From assembly GCA_028871475.1 (NCBI GenBank), contig JAGWMZ010000002.1, forward strand, positions 186,001 through 250,000: DNA of 64,000 nucleotides, given 5' to 3'. The notes below the pieces were generated by a model. It worked only from the letters and a program-made list of their open reading frames with translations. It was not told where the DNA came from and made no database searches. The position numbers and the translations under genes were made by a program. Shown here in pieces: positions 39,294 through 47,243 of this stretch. The first letter of the stretch is position 1; each line of letters begins with the position of its first letter. Origin of the DNA: Sphingomonadales bacterium (GTDB lineage: Bacteria > Pseudomonadota > Alphaproteobacteria > Sphingomonadales > Sphingomonadaceae).

Positions 39294-42200
39294 ATGCGCA
39301 TCCTCGCCACCGCCTCGCTCGCGGCTCTTGCGCTCGGGGCGCTTCCTGCCGCGGCCGCCCCAGGTGACGGACTGCTGTTCCGCGCCTCGCTCGACCATGA
39401 TTTTCACGCTGAAACCGCAGGCGGCGACCCGGTTCCCAATTTCCGCAGCGATGTGAGCATCGTGCCCGATGGCGCCATCGGCGGCGCGGCGCGCTGGGAG
39501 GATGACGGCTATGTCGCGTGGAAGGCGCCGGGCAACATGCTGGCCGCGCGCGGCACGCTCTCCTTCTTCTGGCGTTCGCGTTATCCCGTGGGCGAAGCGC
39601 CTTTCGTCATCTTTCGCGCCGGTTTTGCTGACCACACCAGTTGGGACATGACCTTCCTGCGCATCGACTGGAATGGCCATGGCTTCGACGCTTTCGTCAC
39701 CGATGCCAGCCTGTCGCGCATTCGCGTCTCATGGGCCATGCCGCAAAAGCCTTCGCCCAGCGTCTGGAACCACATCGCCTTTGCCTGGGATGAGACGGTG
39801 GGCGTGCGCCTCTACGTCGATGGGCATGAGGTGGCCGCCAAGGACCAGAAGGCCGATCTCGACAATGGGCTCGACGGTTTCGGCATGGCCGGGCGGGTGC
39901 TTTCGCCGCATCAGGTGCAGAGCCGCTATAATTTCATGCGTGGCAGCGATCTCGATGAGATCCGCGTCTATGATCACATGCTGCCCGCCGCCGCCATTGC
40001 CACATTGGCCGCGAAGGGTGAGCCGGCGGCTGACAAGGGGTCGGACAAAAGCGCGGCATGGGCCGCATGGCTGCACCGCTATGGCTGGGACAAAGGCCTG
40101 CCGCCCGTACTGGAACCGGGCACCACCACCATCCGCAAGGTGGAGTTCGCCGATGCGCGCGACATGAAGGAGCGCATGTGGAAAGGCGTGGATGGCATCG
40201 ACGAGACGACCTGGCCGGGCGTTTACAACCGCTCGCGCCTGCCGGGGCGCGATGATTATTTCGAGCTGCCCGACTGGAATGTCTATGTCGAGGGCGGCAA
40301 GCGCTATGAGCTGACCGTGCCGACGGGCGAGCCTTTCAACCGCGTGGAAATTCGCGGCGGGGCCTATGGCAGCCTGACATGGGCGGGGGATAGCGGCAAA
40401 AGCCAGCTTCTGGCCCAGCGTCCGCAAGGGGTGGTGCGCAGCGCTGACAGCTTTGCCACGCGGCAGGGCGGGGTGCTCTCCTTCACCAACATCATGCAGG
40501 AACAGCCCATTCAGGAAATCTGGGCCTATGATGTGACGCAGGCCCCCGAACCCAACGGCAGCTTCAAGCTCGACTATGTGATCGATGCGAAGACTTCGCC
40601 CGATATGGCGCCACTTTCGGCGCTCAACAGCTTCATCGCCGGGCGCTATCCGTTGGACGAACGCACCACGGTGGTCGCCATGCCCAGCAGCGGGGTGAAG
40701 GCGGCGGTGGGCGCCGGGGCGGCTGGTGCCGGTGGCGGCAATGCCGTCATCGCGGGCGCGGCACCCATCGTCCATGTGCTCATCCCTTCCAGCTTTGGCG
40801 AGGCCAAGGCGGATCAGCCTTTGGCTCGCGCCTGGGATTATGGCTGGCAAAATCTGCATGACGGGCTGGATGGCATCGCCATCGACCTGCCCGCGCTCAA
40901 TGTCACGCCGCGGCCGGGCGGGCTTGTCGCGCTCAACATTCGGGTGAAAGACCCGATCTGGCCGATGCGCGACATGATCGACGTCTCGGTCTCGGTGCCG
41001 CCGGGGCAGAAACGCACGCTGTGGCTGGACCTGCGCGACCGCATCCTCTCGAACGACAGCCTTTATCTCTCCATCGCGGCCTCCGCGCCCGATTTCACTG
41101 CTGCCTCGCTCAATGGCGCGCATATCCGCCTGGTCTTCAAGCCGCGCGCGCAGGCCCTGCGCGAGCATGTGGCCGACCGGTTGATGCAGGTGAAGGACAA
41201 TTGGAGCTATCTGGTCGAGGAGCACACCGCCTCGATGCGCGAAGGGCTTTACCGCCGCCTGCATGGCGATGTGACCGACCTGCTGCGCGTTGACCCGGAC
41301 AATGCGGAAGCCCGCGCCTGGTGGGCCGACATTGACTATCGCCCGGAAAACCTGCCCCCTGTATCCCTGCCGCCAGTGCCGGCGGGCGTGCCGGGCTGGG
41401 CCGCGCGCCAGTTGCAGGATCTGGCGCTGGTGCGCCATTTCGTGAACTGGTGGATCGACGAGCGGCAGGTGCCCTTTGGCGATTTTGGCGGCGGCATTTC
41501 CGATGATACCGATCTTGTCCAGCAATGGCCCGGTGTCGCGCTGATGGGGGTGGAGCCGGACAAGATCAACGCCTCGGTGCGCGCGCTGTCGGATGCGGCC
41601 TACAAGAACGGCATGATCGTCAATGGCTTGCCCTATATCACCACGGACGAGTTGCATGTTTACGAGGAGGGCATCAACTCCAACGGCGAGCGGCTCTACC
41701 TCAACTGGGGCGAGCCCAAGGCGGTCGAGCGGCTGATGGCGACGACCAAGGCGCTGCAGTCAGTGATCATGGTCAATCCGGCCGGGCATATGCATTTCGC
41801 CAGCAATTGGTATGGCGCGCGCAAGATGTATCGTGAAGGGCCGTGGGAATGGCAGAAGCCCTATTCCTTCTCTGTCACGCAAAGTCCCATTCTGGTCGGG
41901 CTCTACAATGGCAATGCGACGGCGCGCGGGTTGGTCACGGGGCTGATGGATGGGCTGCTGGCCCATGGCAAGCAGGGCAGCGACGGGCTCTGGCGTTTCC
42001 CCAATGACATCAACTGGCGCAGTGATGCCGAGCGGGCGGGCGATGGCGGTGGCGCCTCATTGCCTCCGCAGGCGGCCTGGGCGGCGTGGCGTTTTACGGG
42101 CGACGCGCGCTATTTGCGGCCCATCGACACGCTGATCGCCAAGGGCGGCTTTGGCGCCTTGCACCAGTTCGATGACAACGGCTTTGCCTTGCTGCCCGAT

Positions 42201-43067
42201 GGTGCGGCGCTGCTCGCCAAAGTGCCCGCCAAGCCCACCACCGGCTTTGGGCATTATGCCGCATGGCTGAAAACCGGAGATCGCAAGGAGATCGAAACGC
42301 TGCACGAAGAGGCGATCATCGACAAGACCCAGCATATGGGGATGATGACGCAAGGGCATTGGTGGACCGACCGGGTGGAGATCGCCTCGGACATGTTGCA
42401 GCGCGAAAGGCTGGGCGGCATTGCGCTGGTGCGGGGCAATTACTGGCCGGGCAACCTCGTGAGCTGGCGTTTTGCCGAGCCGGAGGGGGCGGAAAAGGTC
42501 GCCCTGCTGGTCAGCAATGACCGTGCCGATCATTTCCGCGTGACGGCCTATAACAGCAGCGAGAAGGATCAGGCGGCCACCATGTCGACCTGGGATATTC
42601 CGGCAGGTAGCTGGATCATGCGCGGTGATGACGGCAGCGAGCAGCATGTCACGCTGGAGCGCAGCGCCAGCATCGCGCTGCGCTTTGCCCCGGGGCGCGA
42701 AACCACGCTGGATTTCCGCCTTGCCAAGGCAGAGGCGCCGGTGGAGCAGCGGCCCGATCTGGGCATTGGCGCGGATGATGTGCAGGTGGCGCGGGGCGCG
42801 GTCGCTGTCACCGTTCACAGCCTTGGCGCCAAACCTGCCGAAGGCGGCGTGGCGATGCTGGTGGCGGCGGATGGCCGTGTCCTGGCAAAAGTGACGATCC
42901 CGACCCTGCCGGCCCCCAGTGATCTGACGCCCAAGACAACCAGCCTGCGTCTGCCGCTGCCTGCGGGCGGCGCGGCGCAAGGGCTCACGGTGCGGGTCAG
43001 CCTGCCGGACAGCGTGCAAGAGATTACCCAGCTCAACAACAGCATTCCGGTTCCGGCCGGGCGATGA
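39294..43067 (+). CDS. Large secreted LamG/concanavalin-like protein of unknown function; candidate polysaccharide-active enzyme
   Basis: 1258 codons from ATG 39294; signal peptide MRILATASLAALALGALPAAAAPG; LamG-like GLLFRASLDHDFHAETAGG...RWEDDGYVAWKAPGNMLAARGTLSFFWRSRYPVGEAPFVIFRAG; conserved-looking FVNWWIDERQVPFGDFGGGISDDTDLVQQWPGVALMG. Confidence 0.85.
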   Translation: MRILATASLAALALGALPAAAAPGDGLLFRASLDHDFHAETAGGDPVPNFRSDVSIVPDGAIGGAARWEDDGYVAWKAPGNMLAARGTLSFFWRSRYPVGEAPFVIFRAGFADHTSWDMTFLRIDWNGHGFDAFVTDASLSRIRVSWAMPQKPSPSVWNHIAFAWDETVGVRLYVDGHEVAAKDQKADLDNGLDGFGMAGRVLSPHQVQSRYNFMRGSDLDEIRVYDHMLPAAAIATLAAKGEPAADKGSDKSAAWAAWLHRYGWDKGLPPVLEPGTTTIRKVEFADARDMKERMWKGVDGIDETTWPGVYNRSRLPGRDDYFELPDWNVYVEGGKRYELTVPTGEPFNRVEIRGGAYGSLTWAGDSGKSQLLAQRPQGVVRSADSFATRQGGVLSFTNIMQEQPIQEIWAYDVTQAPEPNGSFKLDYVIDAKTSPDMAPLSALNSFIAGRYPLDERTTVVAMPSSGVKAAVGAGAAGAGGGNAVIAGAAPIVHVLIPSSFGEAKADQPLARAWDYGWQNLHDGLDGIAIDLPALNVTPRPGGLVALNIRVKDPIWPMRDMIDVSVSVPPGQKRTLWLDLRDRILSNDSLYLSIAASAPDFTAASLNGAHIRLVFKPRAQALREHVADRLMQVKDNWSYLVEEHTASMREGLYRRLHGDVTDLLRVDPDNAEARAWWADIDYRPENLPPVSLPPVPAGVPGWAARQLQDLALVRHFVNWWIDERQVPFGDFGGGISDDTDLVQQWPGVALMGVEPDKINASVRALSDAAYKNGMIVNGLPYITTDELHVYEEGINSNGERLYLNWGEPKAVERLMATTKALQSVIMVNPAGHMHFASNWYGARKMYREGPWEWQKPYSFSVTQSPILVGLYNGNATARGLVTGLMDGLLAHGKQGSDGLWRFPNDINWRSDAERAGDGGGASLPPQAAWAAWRFTGDARYLRPIDTLIAKGGFGALHQFDDNGFALLPDGAALLAKVPAKPTTGFGHYAAWLKTGDRKEIETLHEEAIIDKTQHMGMMTQGHWWTDRVEIASDMLQRERLGGIALVRGNYWPGNLVSWRFAEPEGAEKVALLVSNDRADHFRVTAYNSSEKDQAATMSTWDIPAGSWIMRGDDGSEQHVTLERSASIALRFAPGRETTLDFRLAKAEAPVEQRPDLGIGADDVQVARGAVAVTVHSLGAKPAEGGVAMLVAADGRVLAKVTIPTLPAPSDLTPKTTSLRLPLPAGGAAQGLTVRVSLPDSVQEITQLNNSIPVPAGR

Positions 43068-44539
43068 GTATGCGGCGGCGCGCGGTTCTGGGTGGCGTGA
43101 TGGGGCTGACGTTGGCTGGCTTTGGCGAGCGCTTGCGTGCCGTACCCGCAGCAAGGCCCGATCTTCGCGCGGCGCTGGATGCGGCGGAGAAAGCCGCCAC
43201 GCCTGATGCGGCACTGGCGCTGCTGGCCCCATTTGGCGAAGGGCATCTGACTGAAACCGACCGGCTAGACCTACGCGCGGCGCGGGCGGGGCTGGCGATT
43301 GATGCGCAGCTTGCCCGCCGCTTTCCCCATGGCGTGGGGCTGCGCCCCTATCGCGTTACACCGCGAGACGGGGCATGGCGCGGCCCATCGCCCGAGGCCA
43401 TCGATGCGGAAACGCGTGCTCTTACCGCCGATGCGCAGGCCGGGATTGTCCTGCCGCGTGTCTGGCTGGAGCGTCTGATCACCGCCATCGAGCAACACAA
43501 GGCCGCCGGGCCGGCACTGGCCTCCGCGCTTGGCCGGCAGGCGGATCTGTTGGCATCGCTGCGTCCGCAAAGTCCGGCACGACAGGGCCTGGGCCAATTG
43601 CCACAGGGAGAACGCTGGTTTGCCCTGCTTGCCGCGCGGCCGGGCGGGGCCATCGGCTCTCTGTCGCGGTGCGAGCAGCAGCTGGCCGCCCGCCGCGATG
43701 CCCTGCATCGGGAAGCGGGTGACATCTTCGCGCGGATGGGCGTGAGGGGGGAGACGGTCGGCGTCTGCTTTCGTCAGATATGGCAGGATCCGGCCTGGCT
43801 TTACAGCGACGATGCGCAAGGTCGTGCGCAGGCCGTGGCCGATATGACGCATCAACTGGCCTTCATGCGCGGCCGTCTTGGGGATCACTTCGGCCCCCTG
43901 CCCGCATGGTGCGTCAACGCCTCGGTCCGCGCCCTGAGCGCGCAGGAGATGGCCGCCGGGCATCAGGGCTATCGCGCGGTGCCAAGGCCCGGTGCGCCCG
44001 GTGCCTACATCGTGGATCTCAAGACCATCCGCCTGCGCCCGCGCTGGAGCCTGCCCGCCGTTGTCGCGCATGAATTGCTGCCCGGCCACATGATCCAGCT
44101 CGGCATGGAAGGGCTGCATCCGCCCCATCCGCTGCGCCGCCGCTATGCCAGCAGCTTTGTCGAGGGCTGGGCCATCTATGCCGAGCAGCTCGCCGCTGCC
44201 GAAGGCGCCTATCCCGACATTCTCTCGCGGCTCGGCAGCATCCATTGGGACCTGTTCCACATCTGCCGCGGGCTGGTGGACCTGGGCATCCATTTGCATG
44301 GCTGGAGCCATGAGGAGGCGCGCGCGCGGCTGGAGGACTGGCAGGGCGTGGCGGCCTATTTCGCGCCCTTCGACACCGATCTTGACCGTATCGCGCTGGA
44401 GCCCGGCGTGCGGCTGGCCGATGCGATGGCTGCCCTGGCGATCCGCGATCGGGCCGCGCTGCGTCAAGGCGATAGTCTGCGCGCCTTTCACAGGACGCTG
44501 GTGGAGAACGGTTCACGGCGGAGCGAGGATCTGCCCTGA
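43064..44539 (+). CDS. DUF885-family metalloprotein, Tat-like leader
   Basis: MSMRRRAVLGGVMGLTLAGFG leader; VVAHELLPGHMIQLGMEGLHPPHPLRRRYASSFVEGWAIYAEQLA is the DUF885 HExxxGH-like core; ATGA overlap with the LamG gene. Confidence 0.88.
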   Translation: MSMRRRAVLGGVMGLTLAGFGERLRAVPAARPDLRAALDAAEKAATPDAALALLAPFGEGHLTETDRLDLRAARAGLAIDAQLARRFPHGVGLRPYRVTPRDGAWRGPSPEAIDAETRALTADAQAGIVLPRVWLERLITAIEQHKAAGPALASALGRQADLLASLRPQSPARQGLGQLPQGERWFALLAARPGGAIGSLSRCEQQLAARRDALHREAGDIFARMGVRGETVGVCFRQIWQDPAWLYSDDAQGRAQAVADMTHQLAFMRGRLGDHFGPLPAWCVNASVRALSAQEMAAGHQGYRAVPRPGAPGAYIVDLKTIRLRPRWSLPAVVAHELLPGHMIQLGMEGLHPPHPLRRRYASSFVEGWAIYAEQLAAAEGAYPDILSRLGSIHWDLFHICRGLVDLGIHLHGWSHEEARARLEDWQGVAAYFAPFDTDLDRIALEPGVRLADAMAALAIRDRAALRQGDSLRAFHRTLVENGSRRSEDLP

Positions 44540-44616
44540 CGAGCCGCGCGATGGCATGGACCCTTCGCCACGCCTGCGCATTGAACACCGGGTGAGAGAT
44601 GTCGCGGAGATCGACA

Positions 44617-44910
44617 ATGCCACGCGGTGACAAATCGGCCTATACCGACAAGCAGAAGCGCAAGGCCCGCCATATCGAGGACAGCTACGAGGCGCGCGGT
44701 GTCCCGCAAGGCGAGGCGGCGAAACGCGCCTGGGCGACGGTGAACAAGGACTCGGGCGGCGGCAATCGTTCGGGTTCCGGGCGTGGCCGGACTGATACGC
44801 ATGTCTCCTCTTCACGCGGTGGACGGGCGAACCGCTCGGGCTCTCCCGAACAGCGCAGCGCCGCTGCCCGCAAGGGATGGGTGACGCGCCGCCGCAACCA
44901 GTCGAGCTGA
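44617..44910 (+). CDS. Small basic protein annotated elsewhere as plasmid stabilisation protein-like
   Basis: MPRGDKSAYTDKQKRKARHIEDSYEARGVPQGEAAKRAWATVNKDSGGGNRSGSGRG. Confidence 0.75.
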   Translation: MPRGDKSAYTDKQKRKARHIEDSYEARGVPQGEAAKRAWATVNKDSGGGNRSGSGRGRTDTHVSSSRGGRANRSGSPEQRSAAARKGWVTRRRNQSS

Positions 44911-44953
44911 CAGCAACTGGCCCCAAGCGGGGCCTTGCCAAAAGGATGGGAAC

Positions 44954-45193
44954 ATGACTGCTTTGACGATGAAGCGCGGGCTCTGTGTCGGCCTGCTCAG
45001 CGCCCTTGGCGGCTGGCTTTACCTCAGCCGGGGCACGGCGAAGAAGGATGGCAAGGGCGGGCACGAGGCATCGCCCACGCCTGTGCGCGATGCCGGCCCT
45101 GCCCATATGCGCGACAAGCCTGCCAAATGGGACAAGGTGGATGAAGCATCCGACGCTTCCTTCCCCGCCAGCGATCCGCCGTCCACCTATTGA
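44954..45193 (+). CDS. Small membrane-anchored protein with C-terminal SFPASDPPS motif
   Basis: 79 aa: N-terminal TM (GLCVGLLSALGGWLYLSRG) and C-terminal WDKVDEASDASFPASDPPSTY. Confidence 0.7.
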   Translation: MTALTMKRGLCVGLLSALGGWLYLSRGTAKKDGKGGHEASPTPVRDAGPAHMRDKPAKWDKVDEASDASFPASDPPSTY

Positions 45194-45384
45194 TCGCCGC
45201 GCTGCGACCAACCCTTGCCGGGGCGCGGTGAAACGTAATCCATGGCGACACTTTCGCCCGGCCCGGCACTTTCATCCTTCGCGCGGGGCAAGCCCGCGCG
45301 AGGCGAGCGAGAGAGAAATGCTGCGGCCATGCTGCGCTATTTCTCGTGCAGCAAAAGTCACATGCAAAACCATGGGAGCCCAAG

Positions 45385-45837
45385 ATGTCTCAGAACGAAC
45401 ATGATATTTCGACGCTGAACAGCCTGATCACAACCACCATCGACAGCGCCGAGGGCTATGCCGAAGCCGCAAGGGAGGCGCAGAACAGCCGCTTTGCCGC
45501 CCTCTTTTCCCAGCGCGCCAGTGAGCGGCGCGCCATGGCCACGCGGATGCAGAATGAGGTCAGCCTGCTGGGCGGCGAGCCCGAGCGGAGCGGTTCGGTC
45601 ATCGGCGGCGCCGAGCGCATGTTCTTCAACCTCAAATCGGCCGTGACGAACCACAATGAAAAGATGATCGTCAATGAGGTCGAGGCGGGTGAAGACCATA
45701 TCAAGGCGAAGTATGAGGATGCCGTGCTGGACCGCGCATTGTCGCCGCAGGTCAAGGCGATCATCGAGGATGCCTTCCGCCACGTGCTGGAAGGGCATGA
45801 CGAGATGCGCGACATCAAGCACGCGATGGAGCGTTGA
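45385..45837 (+). CDS. PA2169/DUF2383-family four-helix-bundle protein
   Basis: DISTLNSLITTTIDSAEGYAEAAREAQNSRFAALFSQRASERRAMATRMQNEVSLLGGEPERSGS...EAGEDHIKAKYEDAV. Confidence 0.88.
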   Translation: MSQNEHDISTLNSLITTTIDSAEGYAEAAREAQNSRFAALFSQRASERRAMATRMQNEVSLLGGEPERSGSVIGGAERMFFNLKSAVTNHNEKMIVNEVEAGEDHIKAKYEDAVLDRALSPQVKAIIEDAFRHVLEGHDEMRDIKHAMER

Positions 45838-45909
45838 TCGCAAGGTGCCAATCGTCACAAGGTGTCCGTCGCGACAAGGTGTCCGTCGCGATCGGGGGGG
45901 CTGGCAGTC

Positions 45910-46662
45910 TTACTGCCAGCCCTTGGCCTTTGCGGCCTGTTCCTGCTGCGCGTCGAGCGGATCGCCCTTGGCCATGGATTGCGCCAGCCCCATCAGTTCC
46001 GCGTCGGCGGAGCCTGCCTGCCGGTAATCGCCCGCCTCGGGCTGACTGCCGGGCAGCACATGCTGCAACTGCCATTGGCCCTTGTCATGGCAGGCAATGC
46101 CCGAGGCCTGCTGACCGCTGAACACCCGGCAGACATCGCCACTCTCGCGCCGGAACGTGCCCAGCATGCGGATCGAACCACTGCCCTGCGCCGAGGCAAG
46201 CTGCGTATCGAGCGCATGCCCCAGCGCGCCAGAGGCGACCAGCGCGCCATCCTTGACGCTGATCGGCCCGGTGTCGCGCCCGTGCCACTGCGTTCCGGCA
46301 AAGACGCCAATGGCAAGACAGGCCGCCATGGCCGCGCTCACCCATGCCCTGCCTTGCGTGGTCTGCCCGGATTGCTTCGGCTGGCGCGCGGCGCGCGCAG
46401 CTGCAAGATCCACCACCTGGGCCACGCGGGGCGGTTCCGGCGTGGTTTTCTGCCGGATGAGCCGAGCCCATTCCGGGGGCACCGGGGCCTGCGCGATGGG
46501 CGCGAAATGGGCGCTCAGCCGGTCACGCAGGGCGCGCTGTGCGGCGATGCGCTCGGCCAGATCGGGATCGCCCAGCGCCGCCAGCGTGACACGGCCACGC
46601 GCCTCCTCCTCCAGCTCGCCATCGACATAGGCCATGATCTCTTCGTCGGTCATATCGGTCAT
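45910..46662 (-). CDS. Anti-sigma factor-like single-TM protein
   Basis: MTDMTDEEIMAYVDGELEEEARGRVTLAALGDPDLAERIAAQRALRDRL cytoplasmic anti-sigma-like domain, TM VSAAMAACLAIGVFAGTQW; ATGA overlap with the sigma gene. Confidence 0.85.
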   Translation of the reverse strand: MTDMTDEEIMAYVDGELEEEARGRVTLAALGDPDLAERIAAQRALRDRLSAHFAPIAQAPVPPEWARLIRQKTTPEPPRVAQVVDLAAARAARQPKQSGQTTQGRAWVSAAMAACLAIGVFAGTQWHGRDTGPISVKDGALVASGALGHALDTQLASAQGSGSIRMLGTFRRESGDVCRVFSGQQASGIACHDKGQWQLQHVLPGSQPEAGDYRQAGSADAELMGLAQSMAKGDPLDAQQEQAAKAKGWQ

Positions 46663-47204
46663 GCCGTTTCTCCCAGCATGCGCATCAGCGCCTCGCGCCC
46701 GCGCACCAGCCGCGAGGTCAGCGTGCCCATGGGGCAACCGATGATCTCGGCGGCTTCCTTATAGGCAAAGCCTTCCACCAGCACGAGCATCACCGCCTCG
46801 CGCTGGTCGGCGGGCAGGGCGGCCATGGCGCGGTCGACATGAGCCATCTCGGCATGCGCCTCGATGGCCGCATCGCCCGCCACGCCCACATGCTCGCCCT
46901 CTTCCTCGGGGGCGAAGGTTTGCGCGCGTCTGCTGCGTGCCCTTGTCTCGTCAATCCAGAGGTTGCGCATGATCCGATACACCCATGCATCCAGCCGCGT
47001 TCCCTCCTGCCACAGATGGCTGGATTTGAGCGCGCGTTCGATCGTCGCCTGGCACAGGTCGTCGCCATCGGCCCCGTCGCGCGCCAGCCCGCGTGCGAAA
47101 CGCCGCATGCGGGGCAGCAGTTCGACCAGACTTTCCGCGAAATGGGTTGATGTCACGCCTTTTGCCTTGCTTGTGGATGAAACGGATGCAGGGATGCGTT
47201 TCAT
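46659..47204 (-). CDS. ECF RNA polymerase sigma factor
   Basis: LVELLPRMRRFARGLARDGADGDDLCQATIERALKSS (region 2), MALLP-like MAALPADQREAVMLVLVEGFAYKEAAEIIGCPMGTLTSRLVRGREAL (region 4). Start uncertain (ATG 47204 or GTG 47156). Confidence 0.93.
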   Translation of the reverse strand: MKRIPASVSSTSKAKGVTSTHFAESLVELLPRMRRFARGLARDGADGDDLCQATIERALKSSHLWQEGTRLDAWVYRIMRNLWIDETRARSRRAQTFAPEEEGEHVGVAGDAAIEAHAEMAHVDRAMAALPADQREAVMLVLVEGFAYKEAAEIIGCPMGTLTSRLVRGREALMRMLGETA

Positions 47205-47207
47205 CCA
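47174..47207. promoter_or_regulatory. Inverted repeat at the sigma/subtilase divergent junction
   Basis: TGGATGAAACG (47174-47184) - 12 nt - CGTTTCATCCA (47197-47207), perfect 11-bp arms. Confidence 0.55.
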
Positions 47208-47243
47208 TCGTGCCTGCCGTTTTTTTGATCCGGGAACAAGCCC

